From: Spirochaetia bacterium
GTDB lineage: Bacteria; Spirochaetota; UBA4802; UBA5550
Assembly (NCBI GenBank): GCA_031289575.1
Contig: JAITPE010000282.1
Location: 1 to 6,961 of the forward strand
Length of the DNA stretch: 6,961 nucleotides
Direction: 5' to 3'
The notes under the pieces were generated by a model. The model searched no databases, had not been told where the DNA came from, and was given only the letters and a program-made list of their open reading frames with translations. Both the position numbers and the translations under genes were made by a program. Below, piece by piece: positions 1-6,905 of this stretch. The first letter of the stretch is position 1, and the number at the start of each line of letters is the position of its first letter.

Positions 1-154
1 TATTCTTTATATGTTCATTTATCGTTGACTTTGATTTATTAAAAAGAATCGACATTTGGTCTTGCGTCAGCCAAACCGTTTCATCTTCCAAACGGACATC
101 AATCTTGATATTGCCGTTATGAGTTTCGTATATAAGTATTTCGCCTGTGTTCAT
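1..154 (-). CDS. RhuM-family protein, N-terminal fragment (runs off left edge)
   Basis: This is the first 51 codons of a minus-strand gene whose remainder lies outside the window. The protein starts MNTGEILIYETHNGN and continues with VRLEDETVWLTQDQM and a segment ending in STINEHIK. That is the typical opening of RhuM (virulence RhuM / KilA-N-like) proteins: a short beta-rich lead-in, the signature ETVWLTQ, then a helix-turn-helix-like stretch. The family's molecular function is poorly known; members are common beside restriction-modification, Fic/DOC and mobile genes. The ATG at 154-152 has an AGGGG ribosome site 5 nt upstream that touches the thiD stop codon. Only 8 nt separate the two genes, so it should be co-transcribed with thiD and possibly translationally coupled. 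Family assignment is confident. Whether the full gene is intact cannot be seen. Confidence 0.85.
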   Translation of the reverse strand, partial: MNTGEILIYETHNGNIKIDVRLEDETVWLTQDQMSILFNKSKSTINEHIKN

Positions 155-162
155 TTCAACCC

Positions 163-981
163 CTATTCCCAAAATTTATAGAAGTGATGCAGCGGCCCGT
201 GTCCCTGCCCCAGCTTGTAGGCGCTGCCCGCGCGCAGCGCCCCGTCTATATACTTCTTTGCCAAGGCAACCGATTCCCCAAGGCTTTTGCCCTTGCCCAA
301 ATAAGAGGCTATCGCGGATGATAAAACACATCCGGTTCCATGCGTATTTTGTGTATCAACACGGGCCGACTTAAAATATGAAAAGCCTGATGACGGATCG
401 TACATGACATCCGTAATTTCGCTCGAGTCTATGTGCCCCGCCTTTACAAGAACAGCCGAACCGGACATGGCCGATATTTCCCTTGCCGCGTCATCTAATT
501 CATCTTGACGCTTTATTTCACGGCCGAGTATGGCCGATGCCTCGGTAATATTGGGTGTGATGAGGACTGCTAACGGAAAGAGGTTTTTGATGAGGCTCTC
601 CAGCGCGTCTTTTTCAAGAAGAACAGAGCCGGATGTGGAAACCATTACAGGGTCGACAACAAGTTTGCCGGCGCCGCAGCGCCGCAGGGCGTCTGCGGCG
701 CCGGCAACAGTTTCTGCGGAGTAAAACATTCCTGTTTTTACGGCATCGGCGCCGATGTCTTCATAAACCGCAAGTATCTGCGCGCTCACAATATCCGGAG
801 GCAAGGGATGAATCGCGCTTACTCCAAGGGTATTTTGAACCGTGACGGCTGTTACCGCCGTTTCGGCGTAACAGCCGCAGGCCGAGATGGTTTTTATGTC
901 GGCCTGGATTCCGGCGCCGCCGCCGGAATCGGAACCGGCGACGCTGAGTATTCGGCAGTACTTTTTCATGCGGTCTTTCAC
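163..981 (-). CDS. thiD: Hydroxymethylpyrimidine/phosphomethylpyrimidine kinase (ThiD)
   Basis: A cytoplasmic ribokinase-fold kinase that phosphorylates HMP and then HMP-P, giving HMP-PP for thiamine phosphate synthesis. Motifs are all present: GSDSGGGAGIQAD (16-28) for substrate binding, QNTLGV (49-54), KTGM (82-85), DPVMVSTSG (110-118), ITPNITEA (141-148), and NTHGTGC (212-218), which forms the anion hole with Cys218 as the expected catalytic-site cysteine. The C-terminus GHGPLHHF is also characteristic. Length (272 aa, or 268 from the inner start) matches the family. Two starts are possible. GTG at 981-979 overlaps the thiL stop as GTGA. ATG at 969-967 is preceded by GGTGAAAG at a good distance, and I slightly favour it biologically; the longer form is reported. 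The gene follows thiL directly and precedes a RhuM-family gene by 8 nt. Its coding sequence holds several strong inverted repeats. Confidence 0.95.
   Translation of the reverse strand: MKDRMKKYCRILSVAGSDSGGGAGIQADIKTISACGCYAETAVTAVTVQNTLGVSAIHPLPPDIVSAQILAVYEDIGADAVKTGMFYSAETVAGAADALRRCGAGKLVVDPVMVSTSGSVLLEKDALESLIKNLFPLAVLITPNITEASAILGREIKRQDELDDAAREISAMSGSAVLVKAGHIDSSEITDVMYDPSSGFSYFKSARVDTQNTHGTGCVLSSAIASYLGKGKSLGESVALAKKYIDGALRAGSAYKLGQGHGPLHHFYKFWE
220..241 (-). repeat. 8-bp inverted repeat near the end of thiD
   Basis: GGCGCTGC (220-227) and GCAGCGCC (234-241) pair exactly around a 6-nt loop. It encodes GALRAGSA near the ThiD C-terminus. Confidence 0.6.
665..707 (-). repeat. Perfect 15-bp inverted repeat inside thiD
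   Basis: TTGCCGGCGCCGCAG (665-679) and CTGCGGCGCCGGCAA (693-707) are exact reverse complements around a 13-nt spacer. It is the longest stem I found in the window. It encodes ThiD residues about 92-106 (AGAAD...CGAGK), an alanine- and glycine-rich stretch between motifs. Confidence 0.85.
721..757 (-). repeat. Two adjacent palindromic sequences in thiD
   Basis: GTAAAACA (721-728) and TGTTTTTAC (733-741) form a near-palindrome, one bulged base, with loop TTCC. Three bases later comes CATCGGCGCCGATG (744-757), a perfect 14-bp palindrome without a loop. Both lie in the coding sequence for ThiD residues about 75-87. Confidence 0.6.
846..930 (-). repeat. Three abutting hairpins tiling the 5' part of thiD
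   Basis: Hairpin A (846-877): CGGCTGTTA plus CGCCG pair with CGGCG plus TAACAGCCG, with a single bulged base (855) and a 3-nt loop. Hairpin B (878-906): CAGGCCGA and TCGGCCTG, 13-nt loop. Hairpin C (907-930): GATTCCGGCG and CGCCGGAATC, 4-nt loop. Each begins at the base after the previous one ends. Hairpin C encodes the conserved DSGGGAGI motif. Confidence 0.8.
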
Positions 982-1012
982 CGGAAATGCCGGAACGGCT
1001 TTCCGGTGAAAG
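975..1012 (-). repeat. Perfect 13-bp inverted repeat across the thiL/thiD junction
   Basis: Arms CTTTCACCGGAAA (975-987) and TTTCCGGTGAAAG (1000-1012) are exact complements. GCC (989-991) and GGC (997-999) extend the stem past one unpaired base (988), leaving a 5-nt loop. The 3' arm of the mRNA hairpin contains the thiL stop, the possible thiD GTG, and GGTGAAAG, the likely ribosome site for the thiD ATG at 969. The structure would hide thiD initiation until thiL is translated. Confidence 0.75.
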
Positions 1013-1985
1013 CGGTCTCCTTTCCGTTTTGGAGAAAACGTATTTTTCCGCCGCCGGACATCATAGGTTCAATTCCGCCTATGGGGAAAAGGGGGCGGCC
1101 GAATGCTTCAAAAAATTTTTCGCTTGTGCCTGCAAATTCATCCTTGGCTACGGTCAAAAGAAGGCAATAGTCCTCTCCGCCGTTCAGTGCGAGATCAAGG
1201 CTGTCCCAGCCGTGCCTTTCCGCGCAGCGCTTGAGCTGCGCGGAAAGGGGTATTGCCTCAAGGTTCAGGAAGGCGGCCGCCCCTGATGCCGCCAGTATAT
1301 GTTCCAGGTCGGATACAAGTCCGTCGGATATGTCCATCATCGCGCCGGCGCCTCGGCGCGATGCTAACCATTTTCCGGCTGCTATTTCGGGGTACGGCTC
1401 ATAGTGGCGCTTGAGCAAAAAATCCTCGTCGGCGCCTGTTTCAATATCAGACTGTAAAACAAGAAAGCCGCCACCTGAATCGCCCAAGTTTGATGTACAG
1501 CAGATGATGTCTCCGGCACGCGCCATGGAACGCCTGCGTATGGCCTCGTTGCGCGCAAAACCTATTACAGTGACGCTTACGCAAATATGGGGAGACGCGG
1601 TTGTGTCGCCGCCGCACAGGGGAACGTTTTCCTTTAGAGAGAGCGCCTTGTAGCCGGCGGTGAAGCTGTCGAGCCAGTCCATGGAGATGTCTTTCGGCAG
1701 GCCGACTGAAAGAAAAGACGCCATTGGCTCGGCTCCCATGGCGGCTATGTCGCTCAAGTTGACGGCAAGGGATTTAATGCCTAAGCTGTAGGGCGGGATT
1801 TTGTTTCTGTAAAAGTGATGATTCTCAATGAGCAAATCTGTGCTTACGGCGTATGACTCCTGCGCGCTTTTGGGAAAAAGCGCGCAGTCATCGCCTATGC
1901 CTGTAAATCCCCGCGGCAGGAGTTCCGCGAAGGAGGATGACAGGCGCTCTATAAAAGCAAACTCGCTTATATCGGATATATTCAT
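978..1985 (-). CDS. thiL: Thiamine-monophosphate kinase (ThiL)
   Basis: ATP-dependent kinase that converts thiamine monophosphate to TPP, the last step of the pathway, in the cytoplasm. It belongs to the PurM/AIR-synthetase-like superfamily. Visible motifs in order: TGIGDDCAL (28-36) and STDLLIENHHF (48-58) for Mg-ATP binding, KSLAVNLSDIAAMGA (71-85), GGDTT (125-129), a GD-type turn (SNLGDSGGG, 165-173), HYEPYPE (194-200), DISDGL (218-223) and NGGEDY (268-273). Length (335 aa) is normal. The ATG at 1985-1983 has only a weak ribosome site (CAGG about 9 nt upstream). nifJ ends 98 nt upstream on the same strand with a terminator-like hairpin between, so transcription may come from nifJ read-through or from a weak local promoter I could not find. 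The stop overlaps the possible thiD GTG by 4 nt. Several long inverted repeats lie within the gene. Confidence 0.95.
   Translation of the reverse strand: MNISDISEFAFIERLSSSFAELLPRGFTGIGDDCALFPKSAQESYAVSTDLLIENHHFYRNKIPPYSLGIKSLAVNLSDIAAMGAEPMASFLSVGLPKDISMDWLDSFTAGYKALSLKENVPLCGGDTTASPHICVSVTVIGFARNEAIRRRSMARAGDIICCTSNLGDSGGGFLVLQSDIETGADEDFLLKRHYEPYPEIAAGKWLASRRGAGAMMDISDGLVSDLEHILAASGAAAFLNLEAIPLSAQLKRCAERHGWDSLDLALNGGEDYCLLLTVAKDEFAGTSEKFFEAFGRPLFPIGGIEPMMSGGGKIRFLQNGKETAFTGKPFRHFR
1215..1248 (-). repeat. Perfect 14-bp inverted repeat inside thiL
   Basis: CCTTTCCGCGCAGC (1215-1228) and GCTGCGCGGAAAGG (1235-1248) are exact reverse complements around a 6-nt loop. It encodes ThiL residues about 246-257, between the DISDGL and NGGEDY motifs, a part where codon choice is relatively free. 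Confidence 0.85.
1265..1286 (-). repeat. Near-perfect 22-nt palindrome in thiL
   Basis: TCAGG, two unpaired A bases, GGCGG, CCGCC, CCTGA: twenty of 22 positions are symmetric and the centre GGCGGCCGCC is a perfect palindrome. It lies 16 nt from the 14-bp inverted repeat at 1215-1248. Confidence 0.65.
1338..1363 (-). repeat. Perfect 10-bp inverted repeat in thiL
   Basis: CATCGCGCCG (1338-1347) and CGGCGCGATG (1354-1363) pair exactly around a 6-nt loop. It encodes the stretch just before and into the DISDGL motif (residues about 208-216). Confidence 0.75.
1719..1743 (-). repeat. 9-bp inverted repeat with one mismatch in thiL
   Basis: CGCCATTGG (1719-1727) and CCCATGGCG (1735-1743) pair with one mismatch (1725/1737) around a 7-nt loop. 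It falls in the conserved region coding for AAMGAEPMAS. Confidence 0.5.
1860..1887 (-). repeat. Perfect 12-bp inverted repeat in thiL, 4-nt loop
   Basis: CTGCGCGCTTTT (1860-1871) and AAAAGCGCGCAG (1876-1887) pair exactly around GGGA. ATGACT (1853-1858) and AGTCAT (1886-1891) offer an alternative outer pairing. It encodes ThiL residues about 33-42, just after the GIGDD motif, about 95 nt downstream of the thiL start. Confidence 0.85.
1968..1980 (-). repeat. Short palindrome at the start of thiL
   Basis: TATATC (1968-1973), one spacer base, and GATATA (1975-1980) lie within the first six codons of thiL. It is AT-rich and could weakly affect initiation. Confidence 0.4.
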
Positions 1986-2004
1986 AAAGATGCCTGATTC
2001 ATTC

Positions 2005-2031
2005 GCGGCATGAAATCATTCTGGATTCCGC
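2005..2031 (-). repeat. Small hairpin between nifJ and thiL
   Basis: On the minus strand GCGG (2031-2028) pairs with CCGC (2008-2005). Inside it, GGAATC (2029-2024) can pair with GATTTC (2017-2012) around the loop CAGAAT, so the two stems partly compete. It ends 19 nt before the thiL start and could affect its translation. No TPP riboswitch motifs are present here. Confidence 0.35.
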
Positions 2032-2038
2032 AGCAGCA

Positions 2039-2077
2039 GATAAAAGCGGAAAAGCGCCGCCGGCCCTTCTCCGCTTT
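2039..2077 (-). terminator. Terminator-like hairpin after nifJ
   Basis: Seven bases after the nifJ stop, the minus strand has AAAGCGGA (2077-2070) and its exact complement TCCGCTTT (2050-2043). Up to four more pairs, including one G-T, extend inward and leave a GC-rich loop. The stem is followed by T, A, T, C, so the U-tract is short. It is probably a leaky intrinsic terminator that reduces transcription into thiL. Confidence 0.55.
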
Positions 2078-2083
2078 GTGTTT

Positions 2084-5602
<3,519 letters not shown>

Positions 5603-5644
5603 TTACGCACTCCTTGTATGTCAATTTTGTTAGTTTTTTGTTAG
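5603..5644 (-). promoter_or_regulatory. nifJ leader: strong ribosome site and a direct repeat
   Basis: AAGGAG (5615-5610) lies 7 nt before the nifJ ATG and fixes the start. Upstream in the leader the minus strand carries CTAACAAAA twice (complements at 5625-5633 and 5636-5644), one helical turn (11 bp) apart and just after the predicted transcription start. The repeat may bind a regulator or may only reflect A-richness. Confidence 0.6.
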
Positions 5645-5762
5645 AACGGGAATAACCTTATAAAGCATTCACGGACAGAATGTCAACGATATTTTAATAT
5701 AACCGGCAGGGAAATTTAGTGCCTGTTTTTCAAAAAGCATTGTTCGTCAGAAGGTATTTTTC
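5645..5762. other. Gap between the minus-strand XRE gene and nifJ
   Basis: Apart from the nifJ promoter (5658-5686), this AT-rich stretch contains only weak symmetry (GGCA...TGCC around 5706-5723 and a T5-G-A5-like stretch near 5726-5737). I see no convincing terminator for the XRE gene and no reading frame. Confidence 0.4.
5658..5686 (-). promoter_or_regulatory. sigma-70-type promoter of nifJ
   Basis: On the minus strand, TTGACA (5686-5681) is followed by exactly 17 bases and then TTATAA (5663-5658). The -35 is consensus and the -10 matches 5 of 6 at ideal spacing. Transcription would start near 5651, giving a leader of about 49 nt. This explains how nifJ can be expressed strongly and independently of the XRE gene upstream. 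Confidence 0.8.
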
Positions 5763-6137
5763 TTAATAATCTTTTTTGCGCAGCTTTTTGAGCCCCTCTA
5801 TTTGCTGCATCAAATAATCCTGAAAATCGGGCGGGAGTTCCTGAAAAATACTTATCAATTTTTCAAGCTTGAGGTCTGGACTTTTATCAAACATAGCGCC
5901 TTCCCCGACTTTGAGAAAGCGCTCATTTACTCCATATATTACAGCAATCAGCTTAATAATGCGCTCATTGACCCGCCGGTTGCCGAGTTCTATCTCGGCA
6001 TAATGTCCGGCTGTTAAAAAAATACCCTCGCAAAATTTTGCCTGTGATAAACGCAAAGCCGTGCGAATCTGCTTAATGCGGGCATTTATGTTTACATCAC
6101 CAGTTTTACCAGTATCTTTATTATTTTTGGCAGCCAT
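5763..6137 (-). CDS. XRE-family helix-turn-helix regulator (124 aa)
   Basis: A small predicted transcription regulator. Residues 1-16 are a charged lead-in. Residues 18-73 form an XRE/Cro-CI helix-turn-helix: SQAKFCEGI (31-39) is the first HTH helix and LTAGHYAEIELG (41-52) contains the recognition helix. It continues through KLIAVIYGVNERFL (62-75) into KVGEGAMF (76-83), a motif common just after the DNA-binding domain in this subgroup. A short C-terminal helical tail (about 90-122, containing ELPPDFQDYL) probably dimerises. The ATG at 6137-6135 has AGAGG 5 nt upstream. The gene diverges from the 49-aa microprotein and second XRE gene across 157 nt that hold promoters for both directions. Its target is not shown by sequence, but the two TCTTAAAGA sites in that gap are candidates. 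It lies upstream of nifJ on the same strand, though nifJ has its own promoter. Confidence 0.9.
   Translation of the reverse strand: MAAKNNKDTGKTGDVNINARIKQIRTALRLSQAKFCEGIFLTAGHYAEIELGNRRVNERIIKLIAVIYGVNERFLKVGEGAMFDKSPDLKLEKLISIFQELPPDFQDYLMQQIEGLKKLRKKDY
5981..6000 (-). repeat. 7-bp inverted repeat in the minus-strand XRE gene
   Basis: TGCCGAG (5981-5987) and CTCGGCA (5994-6000) pair exactly around a 6-nt loop. It encodes AEIELG at the end of the recognition helix. On its own this could be chance. Confidence 0.4.
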
Positions 6138-6173
6138 GTTTTCCTCTTATGTTTTACCATATCTATAATCATA

Positions 6174-6202
6174 TTTATAATGACAGCTCGAAAGCAAGTT
6201 AA
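6174..6202 (-). promoter_or_regulatory. Candidate promoter of the minus-strand XRE gene
   Basis: On the minus strand TTAACT (6202-6197), 17 bases, then TATAAA (6179-6174). Both boxes are partial matches to sigma-70 consensus at ideal spacing. Start would be near 6167, giving a leader of about 30 nt with AGAGG before the ATG. Confidence 0.5.
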
Positions 6203-6240
6203 TTTTTTTTAAATAAGAGAATTTTTTTGTATTATAATGC

Positions 6241-6270
6241 TTGACATTAATCTTAAAGAAGTGCTATATT
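6241..6270 (+). promoter_or_regulatory. Promoter of the microprotein-XRE operon
   Basis: TTGACA (6241-6246), an 18-base spacer, and TATATT (6265-6270) preceded by TGC, an extended -10. Upstream T-tracts (6203-6210 and 6222-6228) could act as an UP element or bend the DNA. Transcription would start near 6277, leaving a leader of only about 18 nt. Confidence 0.7.
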
Positions 6271-6283
6271 GACTCTTAAAGAG
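6251..6283 (+). promoter_or_regulatory. Two operator-like TCTTAAAGA repeats
   Basis: TCTTAAAGA occurs at 6251-6259 and 6274-6282, 23 bp centre to centre. Each is an odd-length palindrome (TCTT-A-AAGA); the second extends to CTCTTAAAGAG (6273-6283). The first lies between the -35 and -10 boxes, the second covers the likely start site and the ribosome site. That is where a repressor would bind, and XRE regulators flank it on both sides. Confidence 0.6.
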
Positions 6284-6294
6284 GCTATAAGTAT

Positions 6295-6444
6295 ATGGAA
6301 ACGGTTAAAAAAAGCACTGATTTGGGCAATCAGAAACTTCAAAAGATTTGCGCCCAATTTGCGGCATTGGCCGAGTGCGAAAAAGAATCTGTATTAAAGA
6401 TTGCAAAAGCGCTTCTTTTTGCCGTGCGCAAAGGCAAAAAGTAA
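6295..6444 (+). CDS. Small helical protein (49 aa) resembling a detached XRE-regulator tail
   Basis: A short reading frame (METVKKSTDLGNQK... ending RKGKK). It begins 25 nt after a good promoter -10 and has AAAGAGG 10 nt before its ATG. Its stop lies 8 nt before the ATG of the next XRE gene, so the two form a natural operon. It has no signal peptide or membrane segment, is lysine-rich, and residues 13-45 should be helical. Aligned without gaps to residues 91-122 of the divergent XRE regulator it shares L15/L91, K17/K93, F22/F98, L25/L101, L40/L116 and K46/K122, with conservative I18/L94, E31/D107, V33/L109 and L34/M110. This resembles the C-terminal oligomerisation helices of such regulators without the DNA-binding domain. 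Function is unknown; a dimerisation partner or modulator of the neighbouring regulators is an inference. Confidence 0.65.
   Translation: METVKKSTDLGNQKLQKICAQFAALAECEKESVLKIAKALLFAVRKGKK
6415..6441 (+). repeat. 9-bp inverted repeat at the end of the 49-aa gene
   Basis: CTTTTTGCC (6415-6423) and GGCAAAAAG (6433-6441) pair exactly around a 9-nt loop, ending at the base before the TAA stop and 11 nt before the next ATG. It echoes the thiL/thiD junction hairpin in placement. There is no U-tract after it, so it is not a terminator. Confidence 0.6.
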
Positions 6445-6452
6445 TACGGATT

Positions 6453-6878
6453 ATGAACAAAGCAAAAGAAACCGACGCTCGGTTTAAAAACCGGTATAAA
6501 GATCACCCGTTCCTTTCTTTGGATACACTTGACAAAAAGGAAGAGACTGATTTTCTTACTGAGATTAGAACAAAACTAAAAGATGTCCGCACGGATCTCA
6601 AAATAACCCAGAGAGAATTCGGAGAAACCACCGGCATTGATAAGCGCTATATTGCCAAGGTTGAAGGTGGATCGCAGAATCCTTCTTTTAAGTTTTTGCG
6701 CAACATATCAATCAAATATAAATTGTCTCTCGATTGGCTCCTCTACGGAATAGGCCAAAAGAATATTACCAATGACGGCGATCATAACGAAGAACTCTAT
6801 CTCTTTAAAAAGCTTCTCGATAGGGCATCACCTGAAGATATTGAAGTCATAATGACAATGATTAAAAAGATTGTTTAG
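6453..6878 (+). CDS. XRE-family helix-turn-helix regulator (141 aa)
   Basis: A predicted DNA-binding regulator. Residues 1-33 are a charged, probably flexible lead. Residues 37-95 form the helix-turn-helix: ITQREFGETTG (51-61) and DKRYIAKVEGG (63-73), followed by NPSFKFLRNISIKYK. LSLDWLLYGIG (91-101) closes the DNA-binding domain as in many Cro/CI-type proteins. A tail (113-141, with RASPEDIEVIMTMI) resembles the tail of the divergent regulator. I chose the ATG at 6453 because it sits 8 nt after the stop of the 49-aa gene and starts a well-proportioned protein. The same frame is open upstream to a TTG at 6348, but that part overlaps the microprotein gene and has no family features. The ribosome site is weak, which fits coupling to the upstream gene. 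It converges on the partial gene at the right edge, 27 nt away, with no terminator hairpin between. Confidence 0.9.
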   Translation: MNKAKETDARFKNRYKDHPFLSLDTLDKKEETDFLTEIRTKLKDVRTDLKITQREFGETTGIDKRYIAKVEGGSQNPSFKFLRNISIKYKLSLDWLLYGIGQKNITNDGDHNEELYLFKKLLDRASPEDIEVIMTMIKKIV

Positions 6879-6905
6879 GCAAAAATAAAAACTAACTATC
6901 ATTCC

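Noticed and set aside
975..1012. The thiL/thiD junction hairpin as an intrinsic terminator
   Set aside because: The stem is strong but no U-tract follows it on the minus strand, and it lies before the start of thiD in an overlapping operon.
808..1286. Long plus-strand open frames opposite thiD and thiL
   Set aside because: They are antisense shadows of clear enzyme genes, with no ribosome sites and no recognisable protein features.
1310..1332. Direct repeat TCGGATA in thiL (about 1310 and 1324)
   Set aside because: Seven bases repeated once within coding sequence is expected by chance.
220..1980. The palindromes as a CRISPR array or a single dispersed repeat family
   Set aside because: The stems differ in sequence, are inside coding frames, and have no regular spacer; only general GC-rich motifs such as GGCGCC recur.
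1982..2011. Mini-ORF reading MPRMNQASL whose TGA overlaps the thiL ATG
   Set aside because: It has no ribosome site and is only nine codons; likely chance overlap.
1986..2083. Possible TPP riboswitch before thiL
   Set aside because: The THI-box core motifs (CTGAGA, ACCTGATC-like and GCGNAGGGA-like) are absent on the minus strand; only two simple hairpins are present.
5615..5625. Second TTGACA on the minus strand in the nifJ leader
   Set aside because: No -10 box lies at a suitable distance before the nifJ start; the upstream TTGACA/TTATAA pair is far better.
6348..6452. N-terminal extension of the plus-strand XRE gene from a TTG start
   Set aside because: It overlaps the 49-aa gene out of frame, has a cysteine- and arginine-rich composition unlike the family, and no ribosome site. 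The ATG at 6453 gives a normal protein.
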